From the NCBI RefSeq assembly GCF_900115685.1, contig NZ_FOXJ01000004.1:127256-191255 (forward strand): DNA of 64,000 bases, given 5' to 3'. The position numbers were made by a program, and so were the translations under genes. Numbering within the stretch: position 1 is the stretch's first letter; every line of letters starts with the position of its first letter. Positions 1-8,657 of this stretch are shown here, in pieces. The stretch comes from Variovorax sp. 770b2 (GTDB taxonomy: Bacteria > Pseudomonadota > Gammaproteobacteria > Burkholderiales > Burkholderiaceae_C). The notes below the pieces were generated by a model. That model had not been told where the DNA came from, ran no database searches, and saw nothing but the letters and a program-made list of their open reading frames with translations.

Positions 1-1028
1 CGCAGGAGCAGCATCTGCTCCACACGATCATGATGATTCTGTGCACGGTCATCTTTATCGCGGTGTTCGCGGTCATGTTCTATTCGATCTGGAAGCACCG
101 CAAGTCGGTGGGCCACAAGGCGGCCAACTTCCATGAATCGGTGGTGGTCGAGGTCATCTGGACCATCGTGCCCTTCCTCATCGTGATCGTGATGGCGCTG
201 CCCGCCACCAAGGTGCTGGTGGCCCAGAAGGACACCACCAACGCCGACCTCACGATCAAGACCACGGGCTACCAGTGGAAGTGGGGCTACGACTACCTGA
301 ACGGCGAAGGCGAGGGCGTGGCCTTCATCTCCACGCTGGACAGCTCGCAGCGCGCGATGTCCGACGCAGGCGCCAAGGGCGCGATGCCCGACGACTACCT
401 GTTCAAGGTCGACAACCCGATGGTGGTGCCGGTCAACAAGAAGGTCCGCATCATCACCACCGCCAACGACGTGATCCACGCGTTCGCAGTGCCGCAGCTG
501 GGCTTGAAGCAGGACGCGATTCCCGGCTTCGTGCGCGACACCTGGTTCCGCGCCGAGACCGTGGGCGACTACTACGGCCAGTGCCAGGAACTGTGCGGCA
601 AGGAACACGCCTACATGCCGATCCACGTGAAGGTGGTCTCGGCCGGCGACTACACGACGTGGGTTGCCGCCAAGCGCAAGGAAGCCGCCGCCAAGCTGGA
701 CGACCCGACCAAGGTCTGGACGCTGCCCGACATGTTGGTGCGCGGCGAGAAGGTCTATGCCGCCAACTGCGCGGCCTGCCACCAGGCCAACGGCAAGGGC
801 GCGGGCCCGATCAAGGCGCTCGACGGCGACCCGAAGGTGCTGGACGCCGACCACTCGGTGCAACTGCACGTGCTGCTCAACGGCCAGAACAACGGCGCGA
901 TGCCTTCCTGGAAGCAACTGAGCGACACCGATCTCGCGGCAGTGGCCACGTACACCAAGAACAGCTGGTCGAACAAGACGGGCCAGCTGGTGCAGCCGGC
1001 CGAAGTGCTGGCCCTGCGCGGCAAGTGA
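1..1028 (+). CDS. coxB: Cytochrome c oxidase subunit II with fused cytochrome c domain (5' end missing)
   Basis: Membrane subunit of the terminal oxidase that receives electrons from cytochrome c. The reading frame is open from base 3, so the N-terminus lies outside the window. Visible are the end of the first membrane helix, a second helix (about 140-220), a cupredoxin domain with the CuA ligand motif CQELCGKEH (about 583-607), and a C-terminal class I cytochrome c domain with heme motif CAACH (768-782). The fused heme domain marks a caa3-type oxidase, usual in Burkholderiales. It is followed 49 bases later by coxA in the same direction. Confidence 0.97.
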   Translation, partial: QEQHLLHTIMMILCTVIFIAVFAVMFYSIWKHRKSVGHKAANFHESVVVEVIWTIVPFLIVIVMALPATKVLVAQKDTTNADLTIKTTGYQWKWGYDYLNGEGEGVAFISTLDSSQRAMSDAGAKGAMPDDYLFKVDNPMVVPVNKKVRIITTANDVIHAFAVPQLGLKQDAIPGFVRDTWFRAETVGDYYGQCQELCGKEHAYMPIHVKVVSAGDYTTWVAAKRKEAAAKLDDPTKVWTLPDMLVRGEKVYAANCAACHQANGKGAGPIKALDGDPKVLDADHSVQLHVLLNGQNNGAMPSWKQLSDTDLAAVATYTKNSWSNKTGQLVQPAEVLALRGK

Positions 1029-1077
1029 TACGGCAGCAGCAGCGCCCCGCGAAGAAGAAATTGCAAGGAACAACGAA

Positions 1078-2718
1078 ATGAGTGCAGTCCTCGACCCCCA
1101 CGGTCACGCCCACGGCGACCACGCACACGACGGCCACGACGAGCATCATGCGGCACCGACCGGCTGGCGCCGCTGGGTCTTCGCGACCAACCACAAGGAC
1201 ATCGGCACGCTCTACCTGCTGTTCAGCTTCACGATGCTGATGGTGGGCGGCATCCTGGCTCTCCTGATCCGCGCCGAGCTGTTCCAGCCGGGCCTGCAAC
1301 TGGTGAACCCCGAGCTCTTCAACCAGTTCACCACCATGCACGGCCTGATCATGGTGTTCGGCGCCATCATGCCGGCCTTCGTGGGCTTTGCGAACTGGAT
1401 GATCCCGCTGCAGGTGGGTGCCTCCGACATGGCGTTCGCGCGCATGAACAACTTCAGCTTCTGGCTGCTGATTCCCGCGGCGCTGATGCTGGTGGGTTCG
1501 TTCTTCATGCCCGGCGGCGCGCCGGCTGCAGGCTGGACGCTCTACGCGCCGCTCACGCTGCAGATGGGCCCCTCGATGGACGCCGGCATCTTCGCGATGC
1601 ACATCATGGGCGCCTCCTCGATCATGGGCTCGATCAACATCATCGTGACCATCCTGAACATGCGCGCCCCCGGCATGACGCTGATGAAGATGCCGATGTT
1701 CTGCTGGACCTGGCTCATCACCGCCTACCTGCTGATCGCCGTGATGCCCGTGCTCGCAGGCGCCATCACGATGACGCTGACCGACCGCCACTTCGGCACC
1801 AGCTTCTTCAACCCCGCCGGCGGCGGCGACCCGGTGATGTACCAGCACATCTTCTGGTTCTTCGGCCACCCCGAGGTCTACATCATGATCTTGCCGGCCT
1901 TCGGCATCATCAGCCAGGTGGTGCCGGCCTTCGCCCGCAAGAAGCTCTTCGGCTACGCCTCGATGGTGTACGCCACCTCGTCGATCGCCATCCTGTCGTT
2001 CATCGTGTGGGCCCACCACATGTTCACGACCGGCATGCCGCTCACCGGCCAGCTGTTCTTCATGTACGCGACCATGCTGATCGCGGTGCCCACGGCCGTG
2101 AAGATCTTCAACTGGATCGCCACGATGTGGCAGGGCTCGATGACCTTCGAGACGCCCATGCTGTTCGCGGTCGGCTTCATCTTCGTGTTCACGATGGGCG
2201 GCTTCACCGGCCTCATCCTCGCGGTCGCACCGATCGACACGCAGCTGCAGGACACCTACTACGTGGTGGCCCACTTCCACTACGTGCTGGTGGCCGGCTC
2301 GCTGTTCGCCATGTTCTCGGGGTTCTACTATTGGGTGCCCAAGTGGACCGGCGTGATGTACAACGAAACGCGCGGCAAGGTGCACTTCTGGTGGTCGCTG
2401 ATCTCGTTCAACGTGACCTTCTTCCCGATGCACTTCCTGGGCCTGGCCGGCATGCCGCGACGCTACGCCGACTACCCGATGCAGTTCGCCGACTTCAACG
2501 CCCTGGCGTCGGTCGGTGCCTTCTTCTTCGGTTTCGCGCAGGTGTACTTCTTCCTCTTCGTCGTGCTGCCGACCATGCGCGGCAAGGGCGAGAAGGCTTC
2601 GCAGAAGCCTTGGGAAGCAGCTGAAGGCCTGGAGTGGGAAGTGCCGTCGCCGGCGCCGTTCCACACCTTCGAGAACCCGCCCAAGCTCGATCCGACCGCC
2701 ACCAAGGTGATCGGTTGA
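1078..2718 (+). CDS. coxA: Cytochrome c oxidase subunit I
   Basis: Catalytic subunit (546 residues) of the heme-copper oxidase; it holds heme a, heme a3 and CuB and pumps protons. The N-terminus is His-rich (HGHAHGDHAHDGHDEHH), then many hydrophobic helices follow. The CuB/active-site motif WFFGHPEVY and the heme ligand region VAHFHYVL are present, as is the proton-channel region of A-type oxidases. Length is normal. AAGGAACAACGAA precedes the ATG as ribosome site. It sits between coxB and the oxidase assembly genes. Confidence 0.98.
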   Translation: MSAVLDPHGHAHGDHAHDGHDEHHAAPTGWRRWVFATNHKDIGTLYLLFSFTMLMVGGILALLIRAELFQPGLQLVNPELFNQFTTMHGLIMVFGAIMPAFVGFANWMIPLQVGASDMAFARMNNFSFWLLIPAALMLVGSFFMPGGAPAAGWTLYAPLTLQMGPSMDAGIFAMHIMGASSIMGSINIIVTILNMRAPGMTLMKMPMFCWTWLITAYLLIAVMPVLAGAITMTLTDRHFGTSFFNPAGGGDPVMYQHIFWFFGHPEVYIMILPAFGIISQVVPAFARKKLFGYASMVYATSSIAILSFIVWAHHMFTTGMPLTGQLFFMYATMLIAVPTAVKIFNWIATMWQGSMTFETPMLFAVGFIFVFTMGGFTGLILAVAPIDTQLQDTYYVVAHFHYVLVAGSLFAMFSGFYYWVPKWTGVMYNETRGKVHFWWSLISFNVTFFPMHFLGLAGMPRRYADYPMQFADFNALASVGAFFFGFAQVYFFLFVVLPTMRGKGEKASQKPWEAAEGLEWEVPSPAPFHTFENPPKLDPTATKVIG

Positions 2719-2732
2719 TCGACCGCACGACG

Positions 2733-2849
2733 ATGACGACACCCGAGCAAAGAAAGAACAACCGTCGCATGGGGCTCACGCTGGCCTCCATCGCGGTGAT
2801 CTTCTTCATCGGTTTCATCGTGCGCATGGTCTTCTTCAGCGGTCGCTGA
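2733..2849 (+). CDS. Small cytochrome oxidase assembly membrane protein (38 aa)
   Basis: Starts at ATG 2733, 14 bases after coxA. The protein has a basic N-terminus (EQRKNNRRMG), one hydrophobic helix rich in Ile, Phe and Val, and a short C-terminus FFSGR. Proteins of this size and position, between coxA and ctaG, are annotated as 'cytochrome oxidase small assembly protein' in Comamonadaceae. The role in oxidase maturation is inferred from position only. A longer in-frame reading begins at 2634 inside coxA but would overlap it; the short form is more credible. Confidence 0.75.
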   Translation: MTTPEQRKNNRRMGLTLASIAVIFFIGFIVRMVFFSGR

Positions 2850-2875
2850 CCGCCCACCGAACGGGAGCAGCACCC

Positions 2876-3502
2876 ATGAGTCTCGGCCAACGCATCCGCC
2901 GCGCCAATGTGCGCATGGTCGGCAAGCTCGCCGTCGTGACCTGCGGCATGTTCGCCTTCGGCTACGCGCTGGTGCCGATGTACCGCGCGATCTGCGAGAT
3001 GACCGGCATCAACATCCTTGCGCTCTCCGAGCTCGAGGTGCCGGGCGGAGCGAGCGGCGGCAAGAACGTGCGCGTGCCCGACAACACGCAGGTCGACATG
3101 ACCCGCACGATCAAGGTCGAGTTCGATTCCAACGTGCGCGGCGGCCTCTGGGACTTCAAGCCCGCCGAGCGGACCATCGAGGTGCACCCGGGCCAGCTCA
3201 ACACGGTGATGTACGAGTTCCAGAACGTGCAGAACCGCCGCATGGCCGCGCAGGCCATTCCCAGCTACGCGCCGCAGCAGGCGGCGCCCTATTTCAACAA
3301 GCTGGAGTGCTTCTGCTTCAACCAGTACACGCTCGATCCGGGCGAGAAGAAGCAGTGGCCGGTCGCATTCGTGATCGACCCAAAGATCTCCAAGGACGTG
3401 AAGACCATCACGCTGTCGTACACCTTCTTCGAGGTGGGCGGCAAGACGCCGCCAGCGCCCGTAGCCGCCGTTTCGAGCCCCGCCAATGAGCCGCGCTCGT
3501 GA
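2876..3502 (+). CDS. ctaG: Cytochrome c oxidase assembly protein CtaG/Cox11
   Basis: Copper chaperone (208 residues) that inserts CuB into subunit I. It has one N-terminal membrane anchor (about residues 20-40) and a periplasmic immunoglobulin-like domain carrying the copper-binding CFCFNQ motif. GGGAGCAGCACCC precedes the ATG as ribosome site. Its stop overlaps the start of the next gene by the GTGA junction, so the two are probably translated together. Family assignment is firm. Confidence 0.95.
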   Translation: MSLGQRIRRANVRMVGKLAVVTCGMFAFGYALVPMYRAICEMTGINILALSELEVPGGASGGKNVRVPDNTQVDMTRTIKVEFDSNVRGGLWDFKPAERTIEVHPGQLNTVMYEFQNVQNRRMAAQAIPSYAPQQAAPYFNKLECFCFNQYTLDPGEKKQWPVAFVIDPKISKDVKTITLSYTFFEVGGKTPPAPVAAVSSPANEPRS

Positions 3503-3708
3503 CCTCGCCAGGCAGCAAGAAGGCTTCGCTTTGGGACACCATCAAGGCGGTCGGCTGGTCGTTCTTCGGTGTCCGCAAGAACAGCGCCTACCAGGAAGAC
3601 CTGGGCAAGCTGAATCCGTTGCACATCATTGCGGTGGCGTTCGTCGCAGTGATCGTCTTCGTCGTCGGGCTGGTGCTGCTGGTGCGGCATGTGGTTGCCA
3701 CGGCCTGA
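3499..3708 (+). CDS. DUF2970 single-pass membrane protein
   Basis: Small protein of 69 residues starting at GTG 3499, overlapping the ctaG stop (GTGA). The N-terminal half is soluble (SLWDTIKAVGWSFFGVRKN, typical of DUF2970), followed by one strong membrane helix and a short basic tail. Members of this family occur in cox clusters of betaproteobacteria, between ctaG and coxC; the exact function is not known. Context suggests a part in oxidase assembly or stability. Confidence 0.8.
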   Translation: MTSPGSKKASLWDTIKAVGWSFFGVRKNSAYQEDLGKLNPLHIIAVAFVAVIVFVVGLVLLVRHVVATA

Positions 3709-3771
3709 CGAAGAAACCCACGACAAGCAGAATCCATTGAATCGAGAGAAGAAAGAAAGCCAGGAGCTGAT

Positions 3772-4653
3772 ATGAGTTCAACCACCCACGGCACCACGCC
3801 CTACTACTTCGTGCCCGGACCATCGGCCTATCCGGTCATGGCGGCGACCGGCCTGTTCTTCGTGATCCTCGGGGCGGCGCAATGGATCAACGGCCACGAG
3901 TGGGGCGCCTGGTCGCTCGCGGCCGGCATGCTCGGCTGGCTCGGCACGCTCTTCGTGTGGTTCCGCGCGGCCATCGGCGAAAGCGAAGGCGGCCAGTACG
4001 GCCACAAGGTCGATCTCTCGTTCCGCTGGAGCATGAGCTGGTTCATCTTCTCCGAAGTGATGTTCTTCGGCGCCTTCTTCACTGCGCTGTGGTGGGCCCG
4101 CACCCACTCGCTGCCGGCGCTCGGGAGCCTGGACAACGCGATCCTCTGGCCCGACTTCAAGGCCGTGTGGCCCAGCGTGGCTGCCGGTGCGACCGCTTCG
4201 CCGGCCGACATCGTCGAGCCGTTCCAGACCGTGGGTCCGTTCTGGCTGCCCACCATCAACACCGCGCTGCTGCTGAGTTCGGGCGTGACGCTCACCATTG
4301 CCCACCACGCGCTGCGTGCCGGCCATCGTGCGCAGACCATCCGCTTCATGTGGCTCACCGTGCTGCTGGGCATCGTCTTCCTGGGCGTGCAGGGCTACGA
4401 GTACCACCACCTGTACACCGAGCTGAACCTGAAGCTCAGCTCGGGCACCTACGGCTCCACGTTCTTCATGCTGACCGGCTTCCACGGCCTGCACGTGTTC
4501 ATCGGCATGCTGATGCTGCTGTTCATCACGCTGCGCCTGCAGAAGGGCCACTTCACGCCCGAGCGCCACTTCGGCTTCGAAGGCGCGGCCTGGTACTGGC
4601 ACTTCGTGGACGTCGTGTGGCTGGGTCTCTACATGCTGGTCTATTGGCTTTGA
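3772..4653 (+). CDS. coxC: Cytochrome c oxidase subunit III
   Basis: Seven-helix core subunit (293 residues) of the aa3/caa3 oxidase; it has no redox centre and stabilises subunit I. Typical features are MSWFIFSEVMFFGAFF near residues 84-100, the ELNLKLSSGTYGSTFF region and the C-terminal WHFVDVVWLGLY motif. CAGGAG lies just upstream of ATG 3772. The gene is followed by a strong hairpin terminator, closing the structural part of the cluster. Confidence 0.97.
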   Translation: MSSTTHGTTPYYFVPGPSAYPVMAATGLFFVILGAAQWINGHEWGAWSLAAGMLGWLGTLFVWFRAAIGESEGGQYGHKVDLSFRWSMSWFIFSEVMFFGAFFTALWWARTHSLPALGSLDNAILWPDFKAVWPSVAAGATASPADIVEPFQTVGPFWLPTINTALLLSSGVTLTIAHHALRAGHRAQTIRFMWLTVLLGIVFLGVQGYEYHHLYTELNLKLSSGTYGSTFFMLTGFHGLHVFIGMLMLLFITLRLQKGHFTPERHFGFEGAAWYWHFVDVVWLGLYMLVYWL

Positions 4654-4677
4654 GCGAAGAACCTCGCGGCATTCCAG

Positions 4678-4704
4678 AAAAAAGGCGCCGTAAGGCGCCT
4701 TTTT
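4678..4704. terminator. Bidirectional rho-independent terminator after coxC
   Basis: Stem AGGCGCC/GGCGCCT with loop GTAA, preceded by a run of A and followed by a run of T, so it can stop transcription from both sides: coxC on + and the DUF2909 gene on the minus strand. Confidence 0.85.
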
Positions 4705-4730
4705 CATGGTTCTCCTGGAACGAGCACCAT

Positions 4731-4952
4731 CTACTTGCCGAGCGGGAGCCCGGTGGGCTGGATGTAGCCGAGTTTCCAGGCGAGCAGCATGCAGAGGAAC
4801 AAAAACACCGACAGGCCGATCCGAAAGGTGAGCGCGCGCGCCATGCCGCCGCTCTTGGCGCGCCCATTGCGCCCGTCCTTCAGCATGAAGTACAGCGCAA
4901 ATCCGAGGCTCGCGAAGATGCCCAGGAACACCAGGACGACGAAATATTTCAT
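4731..4952 (-). CDS. DUF2909 twin-transmembrane protein
   Basis: Small protein of 73 residues (MKYFVVLVFLGIF...) with two hydrophobic helices separated by a short charged loop (KDGRNGRAKSGG). This layout matches the DUF2909 'twin transmembrane protein' family, often found near cox genes in betaproteobacteria. It is the only gene on the opposite strand inside the cluster and lies head to head with SURF1. An ATG three codons further upstream (4961) is possible. Function unknown; the link to respiration rests on context. Confidence 0.8.
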   Translation of the reverse strand: MKYFVVLVFLGIFASLGFALYFMLKDGRNGRAKSGGMARALTFRIGLSVFLFLCMLLAWKLGYIQPTGLPLGK

Positions 4953-4988
4953 GACCCGCATTATCGGCCGCACGCCCCGTCCTCTCCA

Positions 4989-5834
4989 GTGATCCCCGAA
5001 CCCCTGAACAGCGAAGCGCCGCCCCGCCCCGGCCGCTTCTGGCTCATCACCATCGCGGCCATCCTGACGGTGGCCGCCACCGTCTCGCTGGGCCGCTGGC
5101 AGCTCTCGCGCGCCGCGCAGAAAGAAGCGCTGCAGGCCAGCATCGACGCCCAGAAGCAGAAGCCCGCGCTCGATCAGGCCGAGTTCCTGGCGCTCGAGAT
5201 GGCGACCGATTCGCTGCACCGCCCGGTGCGCCTGCGCGGCCTCTGGCTCACGCCGCAGACGGTGTACCTGGACAACCGCCAGATGCACGGCGTGCCCGGC
5301 TTCTATGTGCTCACGCCCTTCGCCCTCGAAGGCACCGAGCAGACGGTGATGGTCCAGCGCGGCTGGGTGCAGCGCAATTTCGTCGACCGCACGAAGCTGG
5401 GGGCGGTCGACACGCCCGCCGGCATCGTCGAGGTCACGGGCCTGATCGAGCCGCCGCCGAGCCATCTGCTCGAACTGGGCACACCGGCCGCCGCCGCGCC
5501 CGCGTCGGCACCCGCTCCGGCTGCTTCCGCGCCCCTGCAGGCACCCGCCGCCGAGGGGTCTTCGTCCATCCGGCAAAATCTCGACCTGGAGGCGTTCCGT
5601 GCCGAGACCAAGCTGCCGCTGCGAACCGATGTGTCGCTGCAGCAGACCGGGCCGGCCTCCGAGGGCCTGCAGCGCGACTGGCCGGCCCCGGCGCTGGGCT
5701 TGGAGAGGCACTACGGTTACGCATTCCAGTGGTTCGGCCTCTCGGCCCTCGTCGTCATCCTCTATGTCTGGTTCCAATTCATCACCCCCTTCCGCCGCTC
5801 GCGGCGCCGCGCACGCGATGAACGCCGCCTCTGA
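4989..5834 (+). CDS. SURF1 family cytochrome oxidase biogenesis protein
   Basis: Membrane protein of 281 residues starting at GTG 4989. It has an N-terminal helix (FWLITIAAILTVAATV) followed by LGRWQLSRAAQKEAL, a periplasmic domain with YLDNRQMHGVPGFYVLTPF, and a second helix near the C-terminus, the SURF1 pattern. SURF1 proteins help insert heme a into subunit I. An Ala/Pro-rich stretch (APASAPAPAASAP) is inserted before the last third. The stop overlaps the next start by 17 bases. Confidence 0.9.
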   Translation: MIPEPLNSEAPPRPGRFWLITIAAILTVAATVSLGRWQLSRAAQKEALQASIDAQKQKPALDQAEFLALEMATDSLHRPVRLRGLWLTPQTVYLDNRQMHGVPGFYVLTPFALEGTEQTVMVQRGWVQRNFVDRTKLGAVDTPAGIVEVTGLIEPPPSHLLELGTPAAAAPASAPAPAASAPLQAPAAEGSSSIRQNLDLEAFRAETKLPLRTDVSLQQTGPASEGLQRDWPAPALGLERHYGYAFQWFGLSALVVILYVWFQFITPFRRSRRRARDERRL

Positions 5835-6501
5835 CGAACCGCTGGGCCTGACGGTGCACTCGATGCCCTCGCCCAACCAGGCGCTCGACGGCGCCGAGGG
5901 CCGGCGCACGTCCGTCGGGCGCTGGAAGATGATCGCGGTGCTGCTGATGTGCGCGGCGCCGGTCATCGCGTCGTACTTCACCTACTACGTGATCCGCCCC
6001 GAGGGCCGCAGCGTCTACGGCGAACTGATCAACCCGCAGCGCGAACTGCCCCGGCTGACCGCCACCGACCGCAACGGCGCGCCGGTCGATGTCGCCACGC
6101 TCAAGGGCCAGTGGCTCCTGGTCGCGGTGGCCGATGCGGCCTGCGACGCGCTGTGCGAACAGCAGCTCTACCTGCAGCGGCAATTGCGCGAGAGCCTGGG
6201 CCGCGAGAAGGACCGCATGGACCGCGTCTGGCTCGTGAGCGATGCCGCGCCGATACCCGAGCGCCTGAACAACGGCCTGCATGGCGCGACGGTGCTGCGC
6301 GTGCCGGCCGACCAGCTGGCCAAGTGGCTGGCGCCCATTTCGGGCCACACCCTCGGCGAGCACCTCTTCGTGGTCGATCCGATGGGCAACTGGATGATGC
6401 GTTTCCCCGCGCGCATGGACGCCGCGGGCGCGAGCCGCGCCAAGCGCGACATCGATCGCCTGCTGCGCGCCTCGTCCTCGTGGGACGAACCCGGCCGCTG
6501 A
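5818..6501 (+). CDS. Membrane-anchored SCO-like thioredoxin-fold protein
   Basis: Protein of 227 residues with one helix near residues 38-60 and a periplasmic domain. The domain carries a CxxxC motif (C109-D-A-L-C113), as in SCO copper chaperones, and a later GEHLFVVDPMGNW segment resembling the SCO region that holds the third ligand, although the His spacing is not the usual one. In related genomes it is often left as a hypothetical or oxidase-associated protein. Copper or thiol handling for CuA is inferred from the motif and the position between SURF1 and ctaA. Confidence 0.75.
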   Translation: MNAASDEPLGLTVHSMPSPNQALDGAEGRRTSVGRWKMIAVLLMCAAPVIASYFTYYVIRPEGRSVYGELINPQRELPRLTATDRNGAPVDVATLKGQWLLVAVADAACDALCEQQLYLQRQLRESLGREKDRMDRVWLVSDAAPIPERLNNGLHGATVLRVPADQLAKWLAPISGHTLGEHLFVVDPMGNWMMRFPARMDAAGASRAKRDIDRLLRASSSWDEPGR

Positions 6502-6508
6502 CCTGCCC

Positions 6509-7735
6509 ATGACGGACACGAGCTCCCTGTACGACCTCGCACCGATCGCCTGGCTGATGGCGGCCGGCGTGCTGATCGCGCTCGGGCCGCTCATCTGGGT
6601 GTGGCGCCGCAATGCGGGGCACGGCCCGGCGCGGCGGCTGCATGCGTTGACGGTGCTCACGCTGTTCCTCACCTTCGACCTCACGCTGTTCGGCGCCTTC
6701 ACGCGACTGACCGATTCGGGCCTTGGCTGCCCCGACTGGCCCGGCTGCTACGGCAATGCCAGCCCGGTCGGCGCGCGGCACGAGATCGCGATGGCGCAGT
6801 CGGCCCAGCCGAGCGGGCCGGTGACGCACAGCAAGGCGTGGGTGGAGATGGTCCATCGCTATCTGGCGACGGGCGTGGGCGTGTTGATCCTGACGCTGGC
6901 CGGTGCAACCTGGATCGTGCGGCGGCGCCAGTCGCGCCAGCCCGCGGCGCCGGCTGACGGTGACCACGCCACGCTCAGCGCATGGTGGCCGGCAGCGACG
7001 CTGGTCTGGGTGTGTCTTCAGGGGGCCTTCGGCGCCATGACCGTCACCTGGAAACTCTTCCCCGCGATCGTCACGCTGCACCTGCTCGGCGCCATCGTGC
7101 TGCTTGCGCTGTTGTGCATCCAGGCGGTTCGCTATCGGCAGGTTGCCGCAGACCGCTTGCCGACCCTGGTGTCGCCGGCCCTGCGCAACGGGTTGATCGC
7201 GACCACCGTCTTGCTCCTGCTGCAGATCGCGCTCGGCGGCTGGGTCAGCACCAACTACGCGGTGCTCGCCTGCACCCAGTTCCCGACCTGCCAGGGCAGT
7301 TGGTGGCCGCCGATGAATTTCGCGCAGGGCTTCGAGATCTGGCGCCACCTGGGCGTGACCGGCGACGGCCAGCCGCTCGATTTCTCGGCGCTCACGGCGA
7401 TCCACTACGCGCACCGCTTGATGGCGTACGCGGTGTTCGCCGCACTGGGCGTGCTCGCCTGGCGCCTGCGCCGCATCGACGCGCTGCGCCCGCAGGCCCA
7501 TTGGCTGGCCGGCTTGGCGCTGCTCCAGCTCGCCACGGGCCTGGGCAACGTGCTGCTCGGCTGGCCGCTGGCCGCCGCCGTGCTGCACACCGGCGGCGCC
7601 GCGGCGCTTGCCGTGGTGCTGACCTGGGCGCTGTGCGAGAGCCGCCGCGAAGCCGTTGCGACCGCCCCGGCGCGTGCCGACGACAATGCACGCGGTACCC
7701 CCACGACCTCCACCTCGAAGAAAGCCCCCGCGTGA
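6509..7735 (+). CDS. ctaA: Heme A synthase (COX15/CtaA family)
   Basis: Eight-helix membrane enzyme (408 residues) that oxidises the C8 methyl of heme O to give heme A. Seen are the FGAFTRLTDSGLGCPDWPGCYG motif region (about residues 65-86), a second GGWVSTNYAVLAC half and conserved His in MVHRYLA and IHYAHRL. Length fits the family (the C-terminus has an extra Ala/Thr-rich tail). The GTGA overlap with the next gene couples it to ctaB. Confidence 0.95.
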   Translation: MTDTSSLYDLAPIAWLMAAGVLIALGPLIWVWRRNAGHGPARRLHALTVLTLFLTFDLTLFGAFTRLTDSGLGCPDWPGCYGNASPVGARHEIAMAQSAQPSGPVTHSKAWVEMVHRYLATGVGVLILTLAGATWIVRRRQSRQPAAPADGDHATLSAWWPAATLVWVCLQGAFGAMTVTWKLFPAIVTLHLLGAIVLLALLCIQAVRYRQVAADRLPTLVSPALRNGLIATTVLLLLQIALGGWVSTNYAVLACTQFPTCQGSWWPPMNFAQGFEIWRHLGVTGDGQPLDFSALTAIHYAHRLMAYAVFAALGVLAWRLRRIDALRPQAHWLAGLALLQLATGLGNVLLGWPLAAAVLHTGGAAALAVVLTWALCESRREAVATAPARADDNARGTPTTSTSKKAPA

Positions 7736-8637
7736 GCACCCCGATTCCCGTTCAGCACACCAGCACCGCGAACGTGCTGCGCCAGTTCTACGCGCTCACC
7801 AAGCCGCGCGTGGTGCAGCTGATCGTGTTCTGCGCGCTGATCGGCATGGTGCTGGCCGTGCCCGGGCTGCCCTCGTGGTTCGACGTGCGGCGCGCCGTGC
7901 TCGCCTGCATCGGCATCTGGCTGGTGGCCGGCGCGGCGGCGGCGTTCAACTGCCTGGTCGAGAAGGGCATCGATGCCAAGATGAAGCGCACCGCCTGGCG
8001 CCCCACCGCGCGCGGGCAACTCAGCGACATGCAGGCGCTGGTGTTCTCTGCGCTGCTGTGCGCGGCGGGTTCGGCGCTGCTGTGGTTCACGGTCAACCCG
8101 CTCACCATGTGGTTGACCTTCGCCACTTTTGTCGGCTATGCGGTGATCTACACCGTGATCCTCAAGCCGCTGACGCCGCAGAACATCGTGATCGGCGGCG
8201 CCTCGGGCGCGATGCCGCCGGTGCTGGGCTGGGCCGCGATGACGGGCGACGTGGGGCCCGAGGCGCTGATCCTCTTTCTCATCATCTTTCTGTGGACGCC
8301 GCCGCATTTCTGGGCGCTCGCGCTCTACCGCGTCGAGGACTACCGCAAGGCGGGCCTCCCGATGCTGCCGGTCACGCACGGCAACGAGTTCACGCGGCTG
8401 CAGGTGCTGCTCTACACCTTCATTCTTTTCGCGGCGTGCCTGATGCCCTTCATCTACGGCATGAGCGGCTGGCTGTACCTGGCGGTCGCGGTGGCCGTGA
8501 GCATCGGTTTCACGGGCTATGCCTTTGCGCTCTGGCGCAACTACTCCGACACGCTCGCGCGCAAGACCTTCCGCTTTTCGCTGATCCACCTGAGCGTGCT
8601 GTTCCTGGCGCTGCTCGTGGATCACTACCTCCATTGA
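7732..8637 (+). CDS. ctaB: Heme O synthase (protoheme IX farnesyltransferase)
   Basis: UbiA-type prenyltransferase (301 residues) that farnesylates heme B to heme O, the step before CtaA. It starts at GTG 7732 inside the ctaA stop. The first Asp-rich-type motif is seen as NCLVEKGIDAKMKRT (N in the first position is normal for this family), followed by RPTARG and, later, FLWTPPHFWALALYRVEDYRKAG. Several membrane helices follow. Twenty bases separate it from the SCO lipoprotein gene. Confidence 0.96.
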   Translation: MSTPIPVQHTSTANVLRQFYALTKPRVVQLIVFCALIGMVLAVPGLPSWFDVRRAVLACIGIWLVAGAAAAFNCLVEKGIDAKMKRTAWRPTARGQLSDMQALVFSALLCAAGSALLWFTVNPLTMWLTFATFVGYAVIYTVILKPLTPQNIVIGGASGAMPPVLGWAAMTGDVGPEALILFLIIFLWTPPHFWALALYRVEDYRKAGLPMLPVTHGNEFTRLQVLLYTFILFAACLMPFIYGMSGWLYLAVAVAVSIGFTGYAFALWRNYSDTLARKTFRFSLIHLSVLFLALLVDHYLH

Positions 8638-8657
8638 ATAGAACCCCCCCTCGTCCC

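Noticed and set aside
877..2742. Long minus-strand ORF (621 aa) opposite coxA
   Set aside because: It lies over coxB and coxA, has no family features and a biased composition typical of antisense frames in GC-rich DNA.
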